DNA from: Helichrysum umbraculigerum
Taxonomy: Eukaryota > Streptophyta > Magnoliopsida > Asterales > Asteraceae
Direction: 5' to 3'
DNA length: 64,000 nt
Assembly: GCA_949592205.1 (NCBI GenBank)
Contig: CATIUR010000004.1
Span: 72,203,837 to 72,267,836, forward strand
Shown here: positions 22,896 through 35,683 of the stretch, in pieces
Layout: every line of letters begins with the position of its first letter
How positions within the stretch are numbered: the stretch's first letter is position 1
Translations under genes and position numbers: made by a program
Notes under the pieces: model-generated
Told to the model about the DNA's origin: nothing
The model's database searches: none
What the model saw: only the letters and a program-made list of their open reading frames with translations

Positions 22896-25800
22896 TGTCA
22901 CACCCCAAAAATCCATAATTGTGTTCATTTAATGTTTAGCGGAAGCAAGTTAAGATTTAGCGGAAGCATCTTGTTTTAACAGTTTAACAGCGGGGTGATG
23001 ACGTATCAATTGTGCATTCATTGTATCAGAGCATATGATCATACAGAACATAATATATTAAGGATGCCAAATAATAGTTATTACAAAAGTAGTACGACTA
23101 TGTAAGTCGTACAGTAGTAATAAAGTTTAAAACATTTAAGTTTTACAAAACATATGTTAAAATAAGATTTCATGAGTATAACTGCAATGTCTGCAGTAAT
23201 ACAGAGGAAATCCTCAAAAGCTGTCCCATAAATATATGGCATCCTAAGTAGTCCAGGGTTGTCCATCCTGAATGCATGCGATCCTTACTTACGTAGCTAA
23301 TTTCCTGTAAAACATAGAAGGAAAGTCGTCAACAAATATGTTGAGTGAATTCACAGGTTTTGTATAAATATGTGGTATGTTAAACCATTTATGTTTAAAT
23401 TATCGAAATGTTATTCAATAAATAAAGGTTTGCAGGTTTTGCAAATTATAAGATGATAGGGATAGTTACCCTAAAATATAGTTTTATGTGGGTTGTTACC
23501 CAAATCATATGTCTGGTTGTTTACCAGAATATAAATATAATCAGTACGTATACTGAAATAAAGCAGTTGTAGGATATGTTCATCCTAAATAATAATTGTG
23601 GGAATGCTTAGACTTATAATCCCCTGAAAGGTGAGCTAAACCTCGCAGGTTAAAGTAACGCGACCTAACCCTATAACCAAACCACAACCAAAACTTATGT
23701 TTCTTGCCTGAAGGACAGTTAAGTATACGCTCCATCCACAGGAGGGTCGTCACGGCAATAGTACTATTCGTATACTCAGTGGCTAGAGTCACCTAGCTAA
23801 TGGTTATAGTCTGCATGACATAAGGTCTTTCATGCACACATTTCAAGTCTGGGTCCGTACTAGGATCTGTTGTCTAATTCCCAAAACAGTTGTGAAATAA
23901 TATTTCATATCAAACAGTTGTATAAAGCAATTTAAAGCATTTATATAATTTGCTGCATATGTTTGCATGCAGTTTCTATGTTTACACCCCTATGTTTAAA
24001 ACAGAAAACATTTGTAAAGTAGGGGCTGTGAACTCACAGTAGTTTGCTCGGTATGAAAGCTAGCAGCCAAACAGATATTTGCCCAAGGTATGTTAACCTA
24101 TACAATAAATATATTAACATAAGTACGTTTGATTTTTTTTAATCACTTATGTTAACAGTTTGTTCGTTTGAAGAAATGGTTGATTTCTTAATAATATAAG
24201 TCGTTGTATTTGTTGGTGACATTGAGTAGAAAGATTGTTATTATTTCTTTCATCGTATACTTGGTTAAGTATATAAATCAATATATAATTGTCTATTTAA
24301 CGGAAGGTCGTTTTGTTTCCATTTGTACATATACTTTGTATATAGTTGTTCGTATAATTTGAACGTTATTCAATTATCATTGTTTGTACATATATTTGTT
24401 TTATATATGTATTCGTATGTAAATATACTTGTTGTATATTATTAAGTTGTACGTTTGTTAAACGTGTAATCCATTTGCACATATATATGTGAATATATAT
24501 TCTTAAGTGTCGTATGTATATATGTTTGATCAATACATTGTTTATGTATATCAAAATATATAAGTTTTCATTTGTTTAAGAAAACGTATACGTTTGTGTC
24601 TATATATATCGCGTGTCCTCGAATATATATATTGTAATACGTTGGTTCGTATTTAAAACGTGCCGAGTTTTATTTGTTATATAAAACTTGATAATATATT
24701 TATTTTGTTTATAAAATAAATATTATTTGTTTTTAATATCATTACATTTGTTTAATAAATGTTAAGAAGTTTAAATGTCCCGATTGTAATCGTTTTCCCA
24801 AAACGTATAATTTACAAAGTTCGTATTCATATATATGTCATATATGTATTTATTCATATATCGTTTGTTCGTACGAAATAAATAAGTCCAAAGTCCGTGT
24901 CTCGGATATATCACATTAATGTTTTATTAATAATTTACAATGTCTCGTGAATGTATCGTATAAATGAAATCGTTAACGGAAGCGTTTATGTTTTTAAAAT
25001 AAAAGTCAAATTGTTGGTCAGGGTTGGGAATCCGCCGGATTCCCTTGAATCCGCCGGATTCAAGTCAAAATTCGGAATACGCCGTATTCGAGTGAATCCG
25101 CCGTATTCATCGTGGTTTTCATGTGGTTTCGTTTTAGGTTCGGGAATACGCCGTATTTAAATGAATACGCCGTATTCAATCCAGTTCGGGGGGAATCCGT
25201 CGTATTCAATCGAATACGCCGGATTCGTTTGTGTTCATCAGATAGTTCGTGTGAAGGTTCGGGAATACGCCGTATTCAACGGAATACGCCGTATTCGACT
25301 TGTTTAGAAACGGGAATCCGCCGTATTCCCGTGAATACGCCGGATTCGTTTGGTTTTCGGTTGGGAATACGCCGGATTCAAAGGAATCCGCCGTATTCGT
25401 GGCTCGTTCCAGTCCCTGTTCGTGTCTGATGAAACATATACGTACGAGTGTTTGTTTCCAATCCATATTACATAAGTTCCAAATGTTTATATAAGTGTTA
25501 TGTGTCATTTTTACACATTATAACTTCATTTTAACAAGTTTTCATATAACGATTTTGATTTTGAAGTTTTGGTTTTATAAACTATTTTCATGATCAATCC
25601 ATCAATCTTCCAAGTATATATGTTATATGTATAGATTATGTGATATAAGCATGTTATAACACGAAATTAAAGTAAAGGAATCGAAAAAGGAAAGTTTTCC
25701 TTACAAAGAAAAAGGAGATGAAAATGATGAACGGATGATGATGAAGATGTTGCTCCTGATCTTGTTGTTCTACTTGCTGCTACTGATCTTGTTGTTTTCC

Positions 25801-26557
25801 AGATGAAGAAAAAAGAAGAAAGATTGGTGGTGTGTTTGTGTGTGTGTGTATGTCGATAGATCACAGAGAGGATGGAGGGAGTATGGTTTTAAATTAACCA
25901 TGCCTCTGCATTATTGTAGGTTGGTGGGACTTTAGTCCCACTAATTTCGAGTACGGGTATAATTTTAGCAATATGAAAATAAACATTTTACATTTTTATT
26001 TCGTAGGTGTTCTCCAGGTTCGTAATTTATAATCAGAATAATGATGTTATCATTATTTTAAATAAATGTACAATTTTGTACATTTTACTGCATTCAACTA
26101 TTTGAGCGTAAAAATTTCCGTAAATTTAGGATTTCATATTTTGAGGTAATGTTCTAACTTCTTCCAAATGAACGAGAAAATTTGCATTTTTGTGATTTGA
26201 CGTCGTATGAGCGTTTTAGAATTATTTCTGTTCGTTTATAATACGTTTTATGTTAAACGTATACTTAGACCATTTTATCTATAAGTTATAGATATATAAA
26301 TACTCGTAATTAATAATTGAATTATTAATAAAGTTTGTATCACGAAACTTTTGTTATTTATTTTTGTCGGGTTCGTTCCGATATATTTGTACGTAACTTT
26401 AAATACTTACGTATTATGTATTACTTTTTGTTTAAAAGTACCGGGCTTGCTAGACTTACATCACATCAAGAAGTTTTGTTAAAACTTAATCAGGAATTTA
26501 GCGTAAGAATGCACATGCTTAATTGTTAATTAATACCTAATTTGGAGAGTTGTCACA
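22896..26557 (-). repeat. 5' LTR of the Tekay element
   Basis: 3662 bp, collinear with the LTR at 12154. The 19-bp length difference is one additional palindrome unit in the array. Hairpins recur at 23457-23528. Single-base differences are near 23764, 24134, 24665, 24894 and 25200. Confidence 0.93.
25028..25399. repeat. palindrome array in the 5' LTR
   Basis: Fourteen units of the GAATMCGCCGKATTC family, two slightly degenerate (one ends TTT, one has CCGTCG). It has one unit more than the partner LTR. Confidence 0.9.
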
Positions 26558-26562
26558 AAAAC

Positions 26563-28240
26563 TTATTGCACTAGCAACAACATAAACCGCATGATGTCTT
26601 CGACTGATCCGTACAACAAGTAGAAAACGCATCAGTAAGAGGCGTCTAAAATTAACATTGTCATTGTCATGTCTAGACAGCAACAACACGGGATCTTGCC
26701 AGCAACAACACGGGATGTGTAGACAGCAACAACACGAGATCTTGCCATCTAAGTATACATGCCAGCATGTTGTTTCACTGCATATGGGAATTATGAAAGA
26801 TAAACAAGTTAAAAAGGAATCTAACAAATAGGAAACATATAAAAAATATGGGAATTATGAAAGATAAACAATTTTCTTTAACATCAACATTAATATAACT
26901 ACTTGTCAAATATGTATCAATATCAGTAACAACAATCGGTCCAAATCTTGTAGACCCAAGATAAATGTAACTACTTGTCCCACTTTGAGCTATTGAAATT
27001 ATGTACTCTATTATTGTCAAGTTGCAATATTAGGCTAAAAAGTCCATCAAAAAATCTGATTTTCCCGTCTTCATAACAGACTTTGATTATTAGAAAGTTA
27101 CTCAAGTTGCATAATATTTATAAGAATCTAACTGTTTTATTGTTTCGAAAATGATATAGGTAAACATTGGTGATGATGTACCGAACATCAGAACAGCAAA
27201 CTAACTCGAAATCCTTTTCTCCACAAGCCAGTAAAGCATCTCCAACCACAACTTGAATTAATAAATTTATTCACACAGTGCCACATAGTATCCATATAAA
27301 AGTCAAAATGATACCCATTTTACCATCAATTTACAGTAGGCAACAACAAAATGAGGTTGCAATTACAGTATATTATTGTGTATACATACAACCATTTTTA
27401 CAGTAGCTCACAACAATATTTTGATGTTGGAGCAATGCAGCAAGCACAAGATCCATTTACTAATTGTTACAGTAGCTCATAACATATTTATTAATCAATA
27501 TATCTTTTTTATATTCAATTTTAATTTCTTTCATCCTTGTTAATACAGTTATTACCGACAATTTTTTCTGGGTTTCAAAATGTGTTTGATTCAAAAGAAC
27601 AGCAAAACGAAACTTTACCTAAAGTAGTTGTTTTTAGCTATGAACGAGATCTATATATACACCATGAGAGAACATTTACAGGGTATGAACTAGATCTATT
27701 ACACACCATGAGAGAAAATTGACAGCATATAATAGAAAGCAGAAATCGTTAAAGAAGAAGCAAATCAGAAGAATAAAGGAGGGTATGACATACCTATGAT
27801 CACATAGTGTCTATACCAGAGAATCGAGAACAGTGAGAGATGAGAAGCCAAGCTAGAGCAGATCGCCTCCATCGCAAGAGATGAGAGGGTTAGGGTTTTT
27901 TCAATTATGTGGGTATCATGTGCTGCTCACGTGAAATTGCTTAAATACTCTTTTATTTTTTGAGTCTCCCCAACTCCTCCATAAAAAACACAGAGATATT
28001 GCACTTCACAAATTTCATTTCTCCTCATTTCTTCACAATTGGGATGGAAATTACAAAAAAGGCAAGAAATTCTCGAGAATTCAGATTTCTCCGCCTTTTG
28101 CAATTCTTTACGTACCAAACAAGGGAAACCATCTCATTTCCATTTCTCTCATCTCATTTCCTTGTATCAAACCCATAAAATCTCTCAACTTTTTTTAAAA
28201 CTTGTAGATACCCAATTATGAATGCGTGTTCATTTTACTC
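26563..28240. other. AT-rich flank of the Tekay insertion with a candidate first exon
   Basis: Continuation of the DNA left of 12149. At 27872-27794 on the minus strand, a CCCTAACCCTCTC leader is followed by an ATG opening 26 codons (MEAICSSLASHLSLF...) and a donor (ATAG then gtatgtc). This looks like a 5' UTR and first exon, but I found no certain next exon; the Tekay insertion may separate it from the rest. At 27990-28180 lies the GAAATGAGA-type repeat noted at 11487, in reverse orientation. Confidence 0.3.
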
Positions 28241-28899
28241 CTTTTGACGATAGAAACTAGTTCAAGAACGGAAGTCCTATTTTGGACGCAAGTGAAGAAA
28301 GCAAATAAGATATTACCATGTGTCATTCTTCATTTCTCCACCTCATTCGTTTCTCCACCTTTTTCATTTCTCTAACCTTATCATTTATCCTCCACTTTTT
28401 TTCCTTAAATTTTTTGAGCGTTTTATCTTTGGTATTGGTTCATGTACGCAAAGTTGCTTTTGGACGGAAGTGAATGGCAGGTGGAGGAATGACTATGGTG
28501 ATGCCACGTGTGCCTTATCATTTGATCATTTCCCTTTCATTTTTTCATTTCTTTAATCTTTATCGTTTTTCCTTTATTTTTTTTACTTAAACTTTTTAGT
28601 GTTTTATTTTTTTTACATTAATTTTTTTTTTAAAACATTTTTTAAAGTGTTTCTTAGTTATTATCAGTTTTTTTCAACTTTTCATTTAACTTTTTTCACA
28701 GCTTGTTTATCATTATTTTTGTTTTTTTTTCCCCACATTTTCAACCTTTTTATGTTGTTGTTTTAACTCATGTTGTTATATTTAAATACAATTTTATATA
28801 TAGTATTACAAAAAAAATTATGTGATGCACCATATTCGTACCTTGAATAAAATAAATTTTGATATAACAAAGTTATAACTTTAATGCGTTGTAAAATTA

Positions 28900-29430
28900 A
28901 AATTATGATCCACCATATTTTTAATTATGATGCACCAAAATTTATACACTAACGATGTTCATCATATATATATAAAAGTCGGAGGGTCATATTTATAACT
29001 ATGATGCACCATATTTTATAACTATAATGCATTATATTTTATAACTATGATGCACCATGTTTTATAACTATGATGCACCACCTTTTAATTCAATAACGAT
29101 ATTTTATAGTATATTTTGAAAGTCGATACATGCTATTAAAACACTCGATGCACCATGTTTTATAATTATGATGAAGCATGTTTTTATAACTATGATGCAC
29201 CATGTTTTATAACTATGATGCACCACATTTTAGTTCAATAACGATGTTTTATAGTATATTTTAAAATTCAATGCATGATATTTTAAACACTCGATGCACC
29301 ATGTTTTATAACTATGATGAATCATATTTTATAACTATGATGAACCATGTTTTATAACTATGATGCACAATTTTTAATTTTATAACGATGTTTTATAGTA
29401 TTTTTGAAAGTCGATGCATCATATTCAGCG
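28900..29430. repeat. ATAACTATGATGCACCATGTTTT minisatellite, copy 1
   Basis: Irregular tandem repeats with core TATGATGCACCATGTTTTAT and variants (GATGAACCATG, GATGCATGATATT), separated by variant spacers such as TTCAATAACGATGTTTTATA. Not protein coding. Confidence 0.8.
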
Positions 29431-30369
29431 AAAATTAGTGTATCATAGTTATAATGTTGGTGAACACAATAATAATTTAGTTTTATTGCATCTTGTTTTT
29501 AATATTAATGTGCAACATTATATTTAATATATGGTGCATCACATATTTTAAAATGATATAAAAAATAAAAACTAAATAGGAAAACAGGTTTAAAAACAAA
29601 TTTTTTTTAGATTTTTAAAGTGATATTTTTCATTTTTAGATTTTTAAAGTGATATTTTTTAAAAAAAAAAAGATAACAATTTTTATTTAATTATTTATTA
29701 ATTTTTTAACAAAAGTTTTATAGAAGATTTTACATGTTTAAAAATTTAATTTTAAATTTAATTTAATAATAAAAAATTTTTAATAAAAAGTAAATTAAAA
29801 AAAATGAAATAGAACAAAATTGAAGAAATAAAGAAAGTGGGAGAATTGGATAAAAAAATGTGGAGAAATGAGAAATGGAGGGGAAATGAATAAAAAGGTG
29901 GAGAAATGAGGAGACACTTGTCACTTTCTCATTGACTTCTCTCACTTCCCTCACTTTTACCCCTTCTTCCAGGAACCTCACTTTTTTATTTCTCTAACCT
30001 TATCATTTATCCTCCACTTTTTTTCCTTAAATTTTTGAGCGTTTTATCTTTTTACATTAATTTTGTTTCTTATTATTATTATTTTTTCGTTTTTATTTAT
30101 TTTATTTTTATTTTTGCATTTTTAAAAGTTCTTGTTATTAGTTTTTTTTTTCAACTTTTTCATTTAACCCTTTTCACAGCATGTTTATCATTGTTTTTAT
30201 TTTTTTTGCGTTTTCAACATTTTTTCTGTTGTTGTTTTACCTCACGTTGTTATATGTAAATACAATTTTATATATAGTTTTATAAAAAAAAACTATGTGA
30301 TGCACCATATTCATACCTTGAATAAAATAAATTTTGATATAACAAAGTTATAACTTCAATGCATTTTAA

Positions 30370-30910
30370 AATTAAAATTATGATGCACCATATTTTATAA
30401 CTAAGATGCACCAAGATATATACACCAATGATGTTTATCGTATATATAAAAGTCGGAGCGTCATATTTATAACTATGATGCACCATAATTTATAACTATG
30501 ATACATCATATTTTATAACTATGATGCACCATGTTTTATAACTATGATGCACCACCTTTTAATTCAATAACGATATTTTATAGTATATTTTGAAAGTCAA
30601 TGCATGATATTTTAAACACTCGATGCACCATGTTTTATAATTACGATGAACCATGTTTTTATAACTATGATGCACCATGTTTTATAACTATGATGCACCA
30701 CCTTTTAGTTCAATAACGATGTTTTATAGTATTTTTTTTGAAATTCAATTCATGATATTTTAAACATTCAATGCACCATGTTTTATAACTATGATGAACC
30801 ATGTTTTATAACTATGATGAACCATGTTTTATAACTATGATGCACCATTTTTTAATTTAATAACGATGTTTTATAGTATTTTTGAAAGTCGATGCATGAT
30901 ATCTAAATAC
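30370..30910. repeat. same minisatellite, copy 2
   Basis: Second block of the TATGATGCACCATGTTTTAT family in the duplicated unit. Unit number and order differ slightly from copy 1. Confidence 0.8.
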
Positions 30911-31583
30911 TCGACGCATCATATTCAGAGAAAATCAGTGTATCATAGTTATAATGTTGGTGAACACATTAATAATTTAATTTTATTGCATCTTGTTTTT
31001 AATATTCGTATGCATCATTATATATAATATATGATGCATCACAAATTTCAAAATGATATAAAAAAAGAAAAAACTAAATAGGAAAAAAGGTTAAAAACTA
31101 ATTTTTTAGATTTTTAAAGTGATAATTTTTTCTAAAAAAATGTTAACAAATTTTATTTAATTATTTATTAATTTTTAAAAAAAAAAGTGTTATAGAAGAT
31201 TTTACATGTTTAAAAAAATTTAATTTTTTTAAGTTTAAATTTTATTTTATAATAAATTTTTTTAACAAAAAGATAAATTAAAAAAAATGAAATAGAAAAA
31301 AAAGTGAAGAAATAAAGAAATTGGGAGAATTAGATAAAAAAAGGTGGAGAAATGAGAAATGGGAGGGGGAATGAATAAAAAAAGGTGGAGAAATGAGGAG
31401 ACACTTGTCACCTTCTCATTTGCTTCTCTCCCTTCCCTCACTTTCACCCCTTCTTCCAGGAACCTCACCCTTGACGATAATAACAAATGTTTGGGTCGTC
31501 AAAAGATTGAAATAAAATGAATAAACATGTGTCTACTGTATACAGTTTTCTTTCTAATTTAAATTACAGCTGTGAGTGTGGGG

Positions 31584-33870
31584 TATAACACCACATTAGT
31601 TTAATACCATATTTTATATTTAAACACCGGAAGTGAACGTCCCAAACATATATTATCATATGTACATACATATGTACCAAAAATTTATCATTCCAAAAGA
31701 TTACTTATATAAATATATAATTACCAAACTATGTACCAAAGACTGGGGTTATACAAGTTTTCCAAAACATAACATTTGATTATCCCAAAATATCATAGTA
31801 GACGCAGTAGTCAAACATCCCATCCAGTAATCTCCACCCCAATCCACAAATCTAACCATAATCTGCAAAATGTTAAACATGGTGGGATTAGCTCACAGCT
31901 AAGTGAATAAAACTGTAACCGACAGTCCAACCTAGCTATAACAAATCTTACAACAAATAAACATAAACACATAGCGTCAAAGAGGATCGGCGGTTCCTGA
32001 TTAGCCAATCAAAGAACACCTTAAACAACTGCCGGCCATAACAGTGATTTACCGATAGCTTGAAGCTATCTTCACCGACATAGGTTCATCCATCAACTAT
32101 ATGTATCGGAAACCCTGCCTGCCAAACAATAGCAAACAAGCCCAACTAGTGTTGACCTCTGAATAATCACAAATGCCCAATGGCCAATAATCACATAATG
32201 CATAATCGTCATGCCATCATGGAATAATAGCAATCAATCAACAATAACGTCTCAATAGACTAAACCGTCAATAACCAATAACAAGTATGTTTACACGTTG
32301 TAACAAAACCTGTTACAACTAAGTCAAACTGAAGACTACAATTCCACTCACCTGATATTCCCAGTCTCTTAACTCAGTAGTCTAATATCACTAAGCCTTC
32401 GGATTATCTGATAACATAACAAAATAATGAGTTAGTAACTCAATTATAATAATACAACTCATCTCAAAACATATCACTTTATAATCAAATGCCTTAAGTC
32501 ATTATAAGTATCATAATATCAATGTACAACTTATTAAAAAGTTATAGCATCAAACTATCAATAGTATCCAATTCGAAATTAATTCAGAAAGTCCCTAAAC
32601 GATTTTTAAAAACTGAAAAATGCCATTTTCGGCCCCGAGACAACCCCGAATGGGCAAAAACCGCCTAGGCTCTTATTATAGAGCCTTGACTATTGGGCCG
32701 TTTTCGATTGACTATGCGAATTTCAACCCAAACCGAGTTAATGAAATTTGTCACTTACTCGCGACCCTGTAAATACTTACACATTTTCAAAATTTGCAAA
32801 ACCTATCAAAATTATTCATGCAAACGCGATCCGGGTTAAGGTGGTGGGATCGCGTTCCACTTTAAAAAAGCTTCTGTAACCATTTTACACTTGGAAAAGC
32901 GATCCGAAAACGAGGGCGGGATCGCGTTCCCAAGAACAAAATCCGACTGTAATGAAATAACACTATGGAACGCGATCCGGGTTTATGGTTGGGATCGCGT
33001 TTGCTGGTTTAAAAATGACCTGCACTTTTCTGTATGAGTTCAACCCGATTTAAAACCCAAAAACACCAAAAAACTCAGATTCTATTCACAATCAAATGTA
33101 GTAATATCACTCCAATAACAACTACTAACATCCTATGACACTAAATATCAACAAGCATCATATACACCAAATTCAACCTTCAATTTTAAACTCTTATACA
33201 ACACCCTAATTTCTAACCATTTATCCAAATTAAAACATGAAGAGCAACAAGTATTAGGTTTATTATCATCATACAATCATCAATAAACATCATATACACT
33301 TAATCCACTTCAATTTACATACATGCATCATTATCAAACCTAACTAACTCAAAATCATCATGTTAATAAAATATATCAATAAACCCTACTTACAATTCAA
33401 GAAGAAGATGGAATTCAAGATAAGGATGATGATGAAGAAGAACTTAGATATTCTAAGAAAATCACAGCCTTCTTTCCTTCAATTCTTTTGTTTAATTTCT
33501 TGATGATGATTTCTTAAGTATGTGTGTGTGTAATGTACAAAATAAGAGAGTACAGAAAAACATATGAGGAAAGTTAGGTAAAATGAGTCGGTCACCTCCA
33601 CTGACTCCATATTTAAAACAGTGCAAATTTTATCCCCTTCTAAGTCTATTGTCTGGAACCTAAAAATATTCGCGAGACAAAATATTTTATTTTACTGTCA
33701 ACTCTATTAATTTAAAACATGTACTATTTTATTAGTCACAATAAACCCTGTGACTCTTTTACCTATTTATTTTCACATAACAATTTGAAATCATTTTTTC
33801 TAATACTTTAAAAATTAATTTCCAAGTCAAAATTATATTGAAATGCTAGACCCTAAAACTGGGTGTTACA
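31584..33870 (-). mobile_element. solo LTR of a gypsy element
   Basis: Starts TATAACACCACATT and ends AAACTGGGTGTTACA, with the 5-bp duplication TGGGG on both sides (31579-31583, 33871-33875). No internal domain is present, so it is a solo LTR left by LTR-LTR recombination. Minus orientation is inferred because the ATC/CT-rich leader-like part (33400-33600) and the palindrome stretch lie in the same order as in the other minus-strand LTRs. It carries the GGAACGCGATCC / GGGATCGCGTTCC inverted repeats at about 32820-33001. Confidence 0.8.
32820..33001. repeat. inverted repeats with GCGATCCG / GGATCGCG arms
   Basis: Three inverted pairs: AACGCGATCC near 32823 with GGGATCGCGTTCC near 32846; AGCGATCC near 32898 with GGGATCGCGTTCC near 32918; GGAACGCGATCC near 32967 with GGGATCGCGTTT near 32990. 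Loops are unrelated. Confidence 0.75.
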
Positions 33871-33875
33871 TGGGG

Positions 33876-34149
33876 GGCCTAACTAATGTCTCGTACAAAA
33901 TGTCAAAAACACATGTCAATTATAACTTGTTTTCTTTTCATTATTTTATTATAATAATAAATATATATTTTTGATATTTCAAAGGTGAGCAATATCATTT
34001 TTAATAGGGAGCTGATAAATACAACACATAAATTGATTCACACACCAAAATTATGTTATTGTATACTTGTACTCACTAGTGGTATCAAGGGTAGGCAAGA
34101 TTTTGATAACTAGGGTTATATATGTATTAAGTCGATGTATGTTAATATA
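33876..34149. other. AT-rich spacer
   Basis: No coding or RNA feature recognised. Lies between the solo LTR and the SINE-like sequence. Confidence 0.4.
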
Positions 34150-34260
34150 TGCCTACCCAGCTCAATGGTTTGCTCATTATCCCTTTTATACTCAACTTGT
34201 CGCTCGTTCGAGTCCAGGCACCAGCTTCTTTAACAATTGCCTTTTCTGCCTTTTCTTATC
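34150..34260 (+). mobile_element. tRNA-derived SINE-like sequence
   Basis: CCCAGCTCAATGGTTT (about 34156) matches a tRNA A-box style and GTTCGAGTCC (about 34207) a B-box. The two lie about 45 bp apart and are followed by a T-rich tail. The 5' and 3' arms do not form a tRNA acceptor stem, so this is better read as a SINE head than as a tRNA gene. Confidence 0.4.
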
Positions 34261-34756
34261 TTATTTCGCCTTTGTTTTCATTCATTATTTTTTATATAGT
34301 ATCATTACAAGAAGAACTCTATATTTTAAAGGTGATGGTTTTTCCTTAATTTTTTTTTTCCTTAACACAAATCCATAAAAATATTTATTAGCCACAAGGC
34401 TTGTTCGGATTACTAAATTTATGAACCTTCAGTATGGTTTTTGTGTGGAGAATTGAATTCAACCGACTTCTTTTTCGGTTCGGTTGTATTCATGCTAACA
34501 TAAGTTTGAGTTGATTTAGTTTATCACATTACTTGAAGAAAAAAAATCTCAAGATTCGAAACCAAAAACATGATGCGACAAACTGACAACCCTAAAATTC
34601 GCCTCCATTGTAAAAAATTTATGGTACCGCCCCTGCTTGTACTGTCAGCTTTAAGTGTTGTACACTATGTTGTGTAAATCAATTTAAATGTTGTATTTAT
34701 CAACTTCTTTTTTGGTAGATGTAAAATGTAAAATGTATTTATCAACACCGAGTATT
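34261..34756. other. spacer
   Basis: AT-rich sequence with no supported feature. Confidence 0.4.
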
Positions 34757-35683
34757 TCCCAGTAGAATTAGGTCTGTATCAGGGACCAGCCCTTAGCCCA
34801 TACCTTTTTGCCTTAATCCTCGCGTAGGATACAGGAGAGCATCCCGTGGTGCATGATTTTTACTGATGATATTGTTCTGGTTTGGAAACCAATGATTGGC
34901 TAAAAAGTAGGATGGAGCAGTGGAGGGAGGTCCTAGAAGACCAAGGTTTAAGAATCAGTCATCAAAAAACTGAATACCTACAATGTAAATTCGACAAGAA
35001 TGAGGACGAGCAGGAGAATGGAGTGGACATCCGCATTGGGGACAAGATCCTACACCCACAGGAGTCTTTTAGATACCTGGGCTCGGTGCTACATAGTTCG
35101 GGGATGAGCGATGAGGACGTGACGCACCGAATTAAGGTATGATGGTTGAAGTGGAGAGCAGCTACAGGCGTCATGTGTGACAAGAAAGTCCCCTGTAAAC
35201 TGAAAGGGAAATTTTATAAGGTGGAAATAAGACATGTTATGTTGTACGGATCAGAGTATTGGCCGATAACTAAGCCTCAAGAAAGGAGGATGGAAGTGGT
35301 GGAAATGAGGATACTAAGATGGACATGTGGTAAAACCATATTAGACATGATACCAAATGAAGTTTTTCCCGGAGTTAGAAGTCGCGAGCATCATCAATAA
35401 GTTGAGAGAATGAAGACTAAGATGGTTCGGATATGTTAGGAGGAGACCTACCACAATGCCAGTTAGGAGAGCGGAAGCTCTGATTGTTGATGGATCGAGG
35501 AGAAGGGATAGACCTAGACGTAAGTGGGAGGATAAACTCAAGCTCGATATGAAGGAGCTTTTCCTGACCGAGGACATGACCTCTGATAGGAATTTGTGGA
35601 GGAGTTAAATTCGGACGGATGAGTAGAGTGTTTTTAGATAGACTTAATATAGGCAAATCATATAGAGATATTTATATAATAAT
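34757..35683 (+). pseudogene. RTE-type LINE reverse transcriptase, 5'-truncated and decayed
   Basis: Broken frames encode the end of a non-LTR reverse transcriptase. There is a GPALSPYLF-like stretch near 34780, a catalytic-type FTDDIVL near 34857, then SHQKTEYLQCKF and SFRYLGSVLH (about 34960-35095). The thumb/C-terminal part has RHVMLYGSEYWPITK and RILRWTCGKT (about 35230-35335), ending in RAEALIVDGSRRR near 35470-35505. Stop codons and frameshifts interrupt it (for example TGA near 35142). These phrases are characteristic of plant RTE LINEs. The copia element at 35684 inserted just behind it. Confidence 0.8.

Larger units (their letters stand above)
12154..26557 (-). mobile_element. complete Tekay-type Ty3/gypsy chromovirus
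   Basis: Two near-identical LTRs (12154-15796 and 22896-26557) bracket 7.1 kb of internal sequence and are flanked by a perfect 5-bp duplication AAAAC (12149-12153, 26558-26562). The element reads on the minus strand. In order it has the 5' LTR on the right, a tRNA-iMet primer site, ORFa, ORFb, an intact gag-pol frame with a C-terminal chromodomain, a polypurine tract and the 3' LTR. Between the LTRs I found five substitutions and one 19-bp indel, so insertion was recent. The Tekay/Del assignment rests on the chromodomain, the pol motifs and the long LTRs. Confidence 0.93.
28241..31505. repeat. two-unit AT-rich repeat, possible DNA transposon
   Basis: Two copies of a roughly 1.5-1.6 kb unit in direct orientation, about 28361-29978 and 29989-31470. 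Each starts TTTCTCTAACCTTATCATTT or its equivalent and ends in TTCTTCCAGGAACCTCAC. Each contains the ATGATGCACCAT minisatellite. The block is bracketed by CTTTTGACGA (28241-28250) and its inverse TCGTCAAAAG (31496-31505), which could be terminal inverted repeats, but I could not confirm a target duplication. No transposase frame is present. Confidence 0.45.

Noticed and set aside
34150..34230. A functional tRNA gene
   Set aside because: A and B boxes are present, but no acceptor or anticodon stem could be folded.
35143..35400. A functional LINE reverse transcriptase
   Set aside because: Truncated at the 5' end and interrupted by stops and frame changes. No endonuclease domain in the window.
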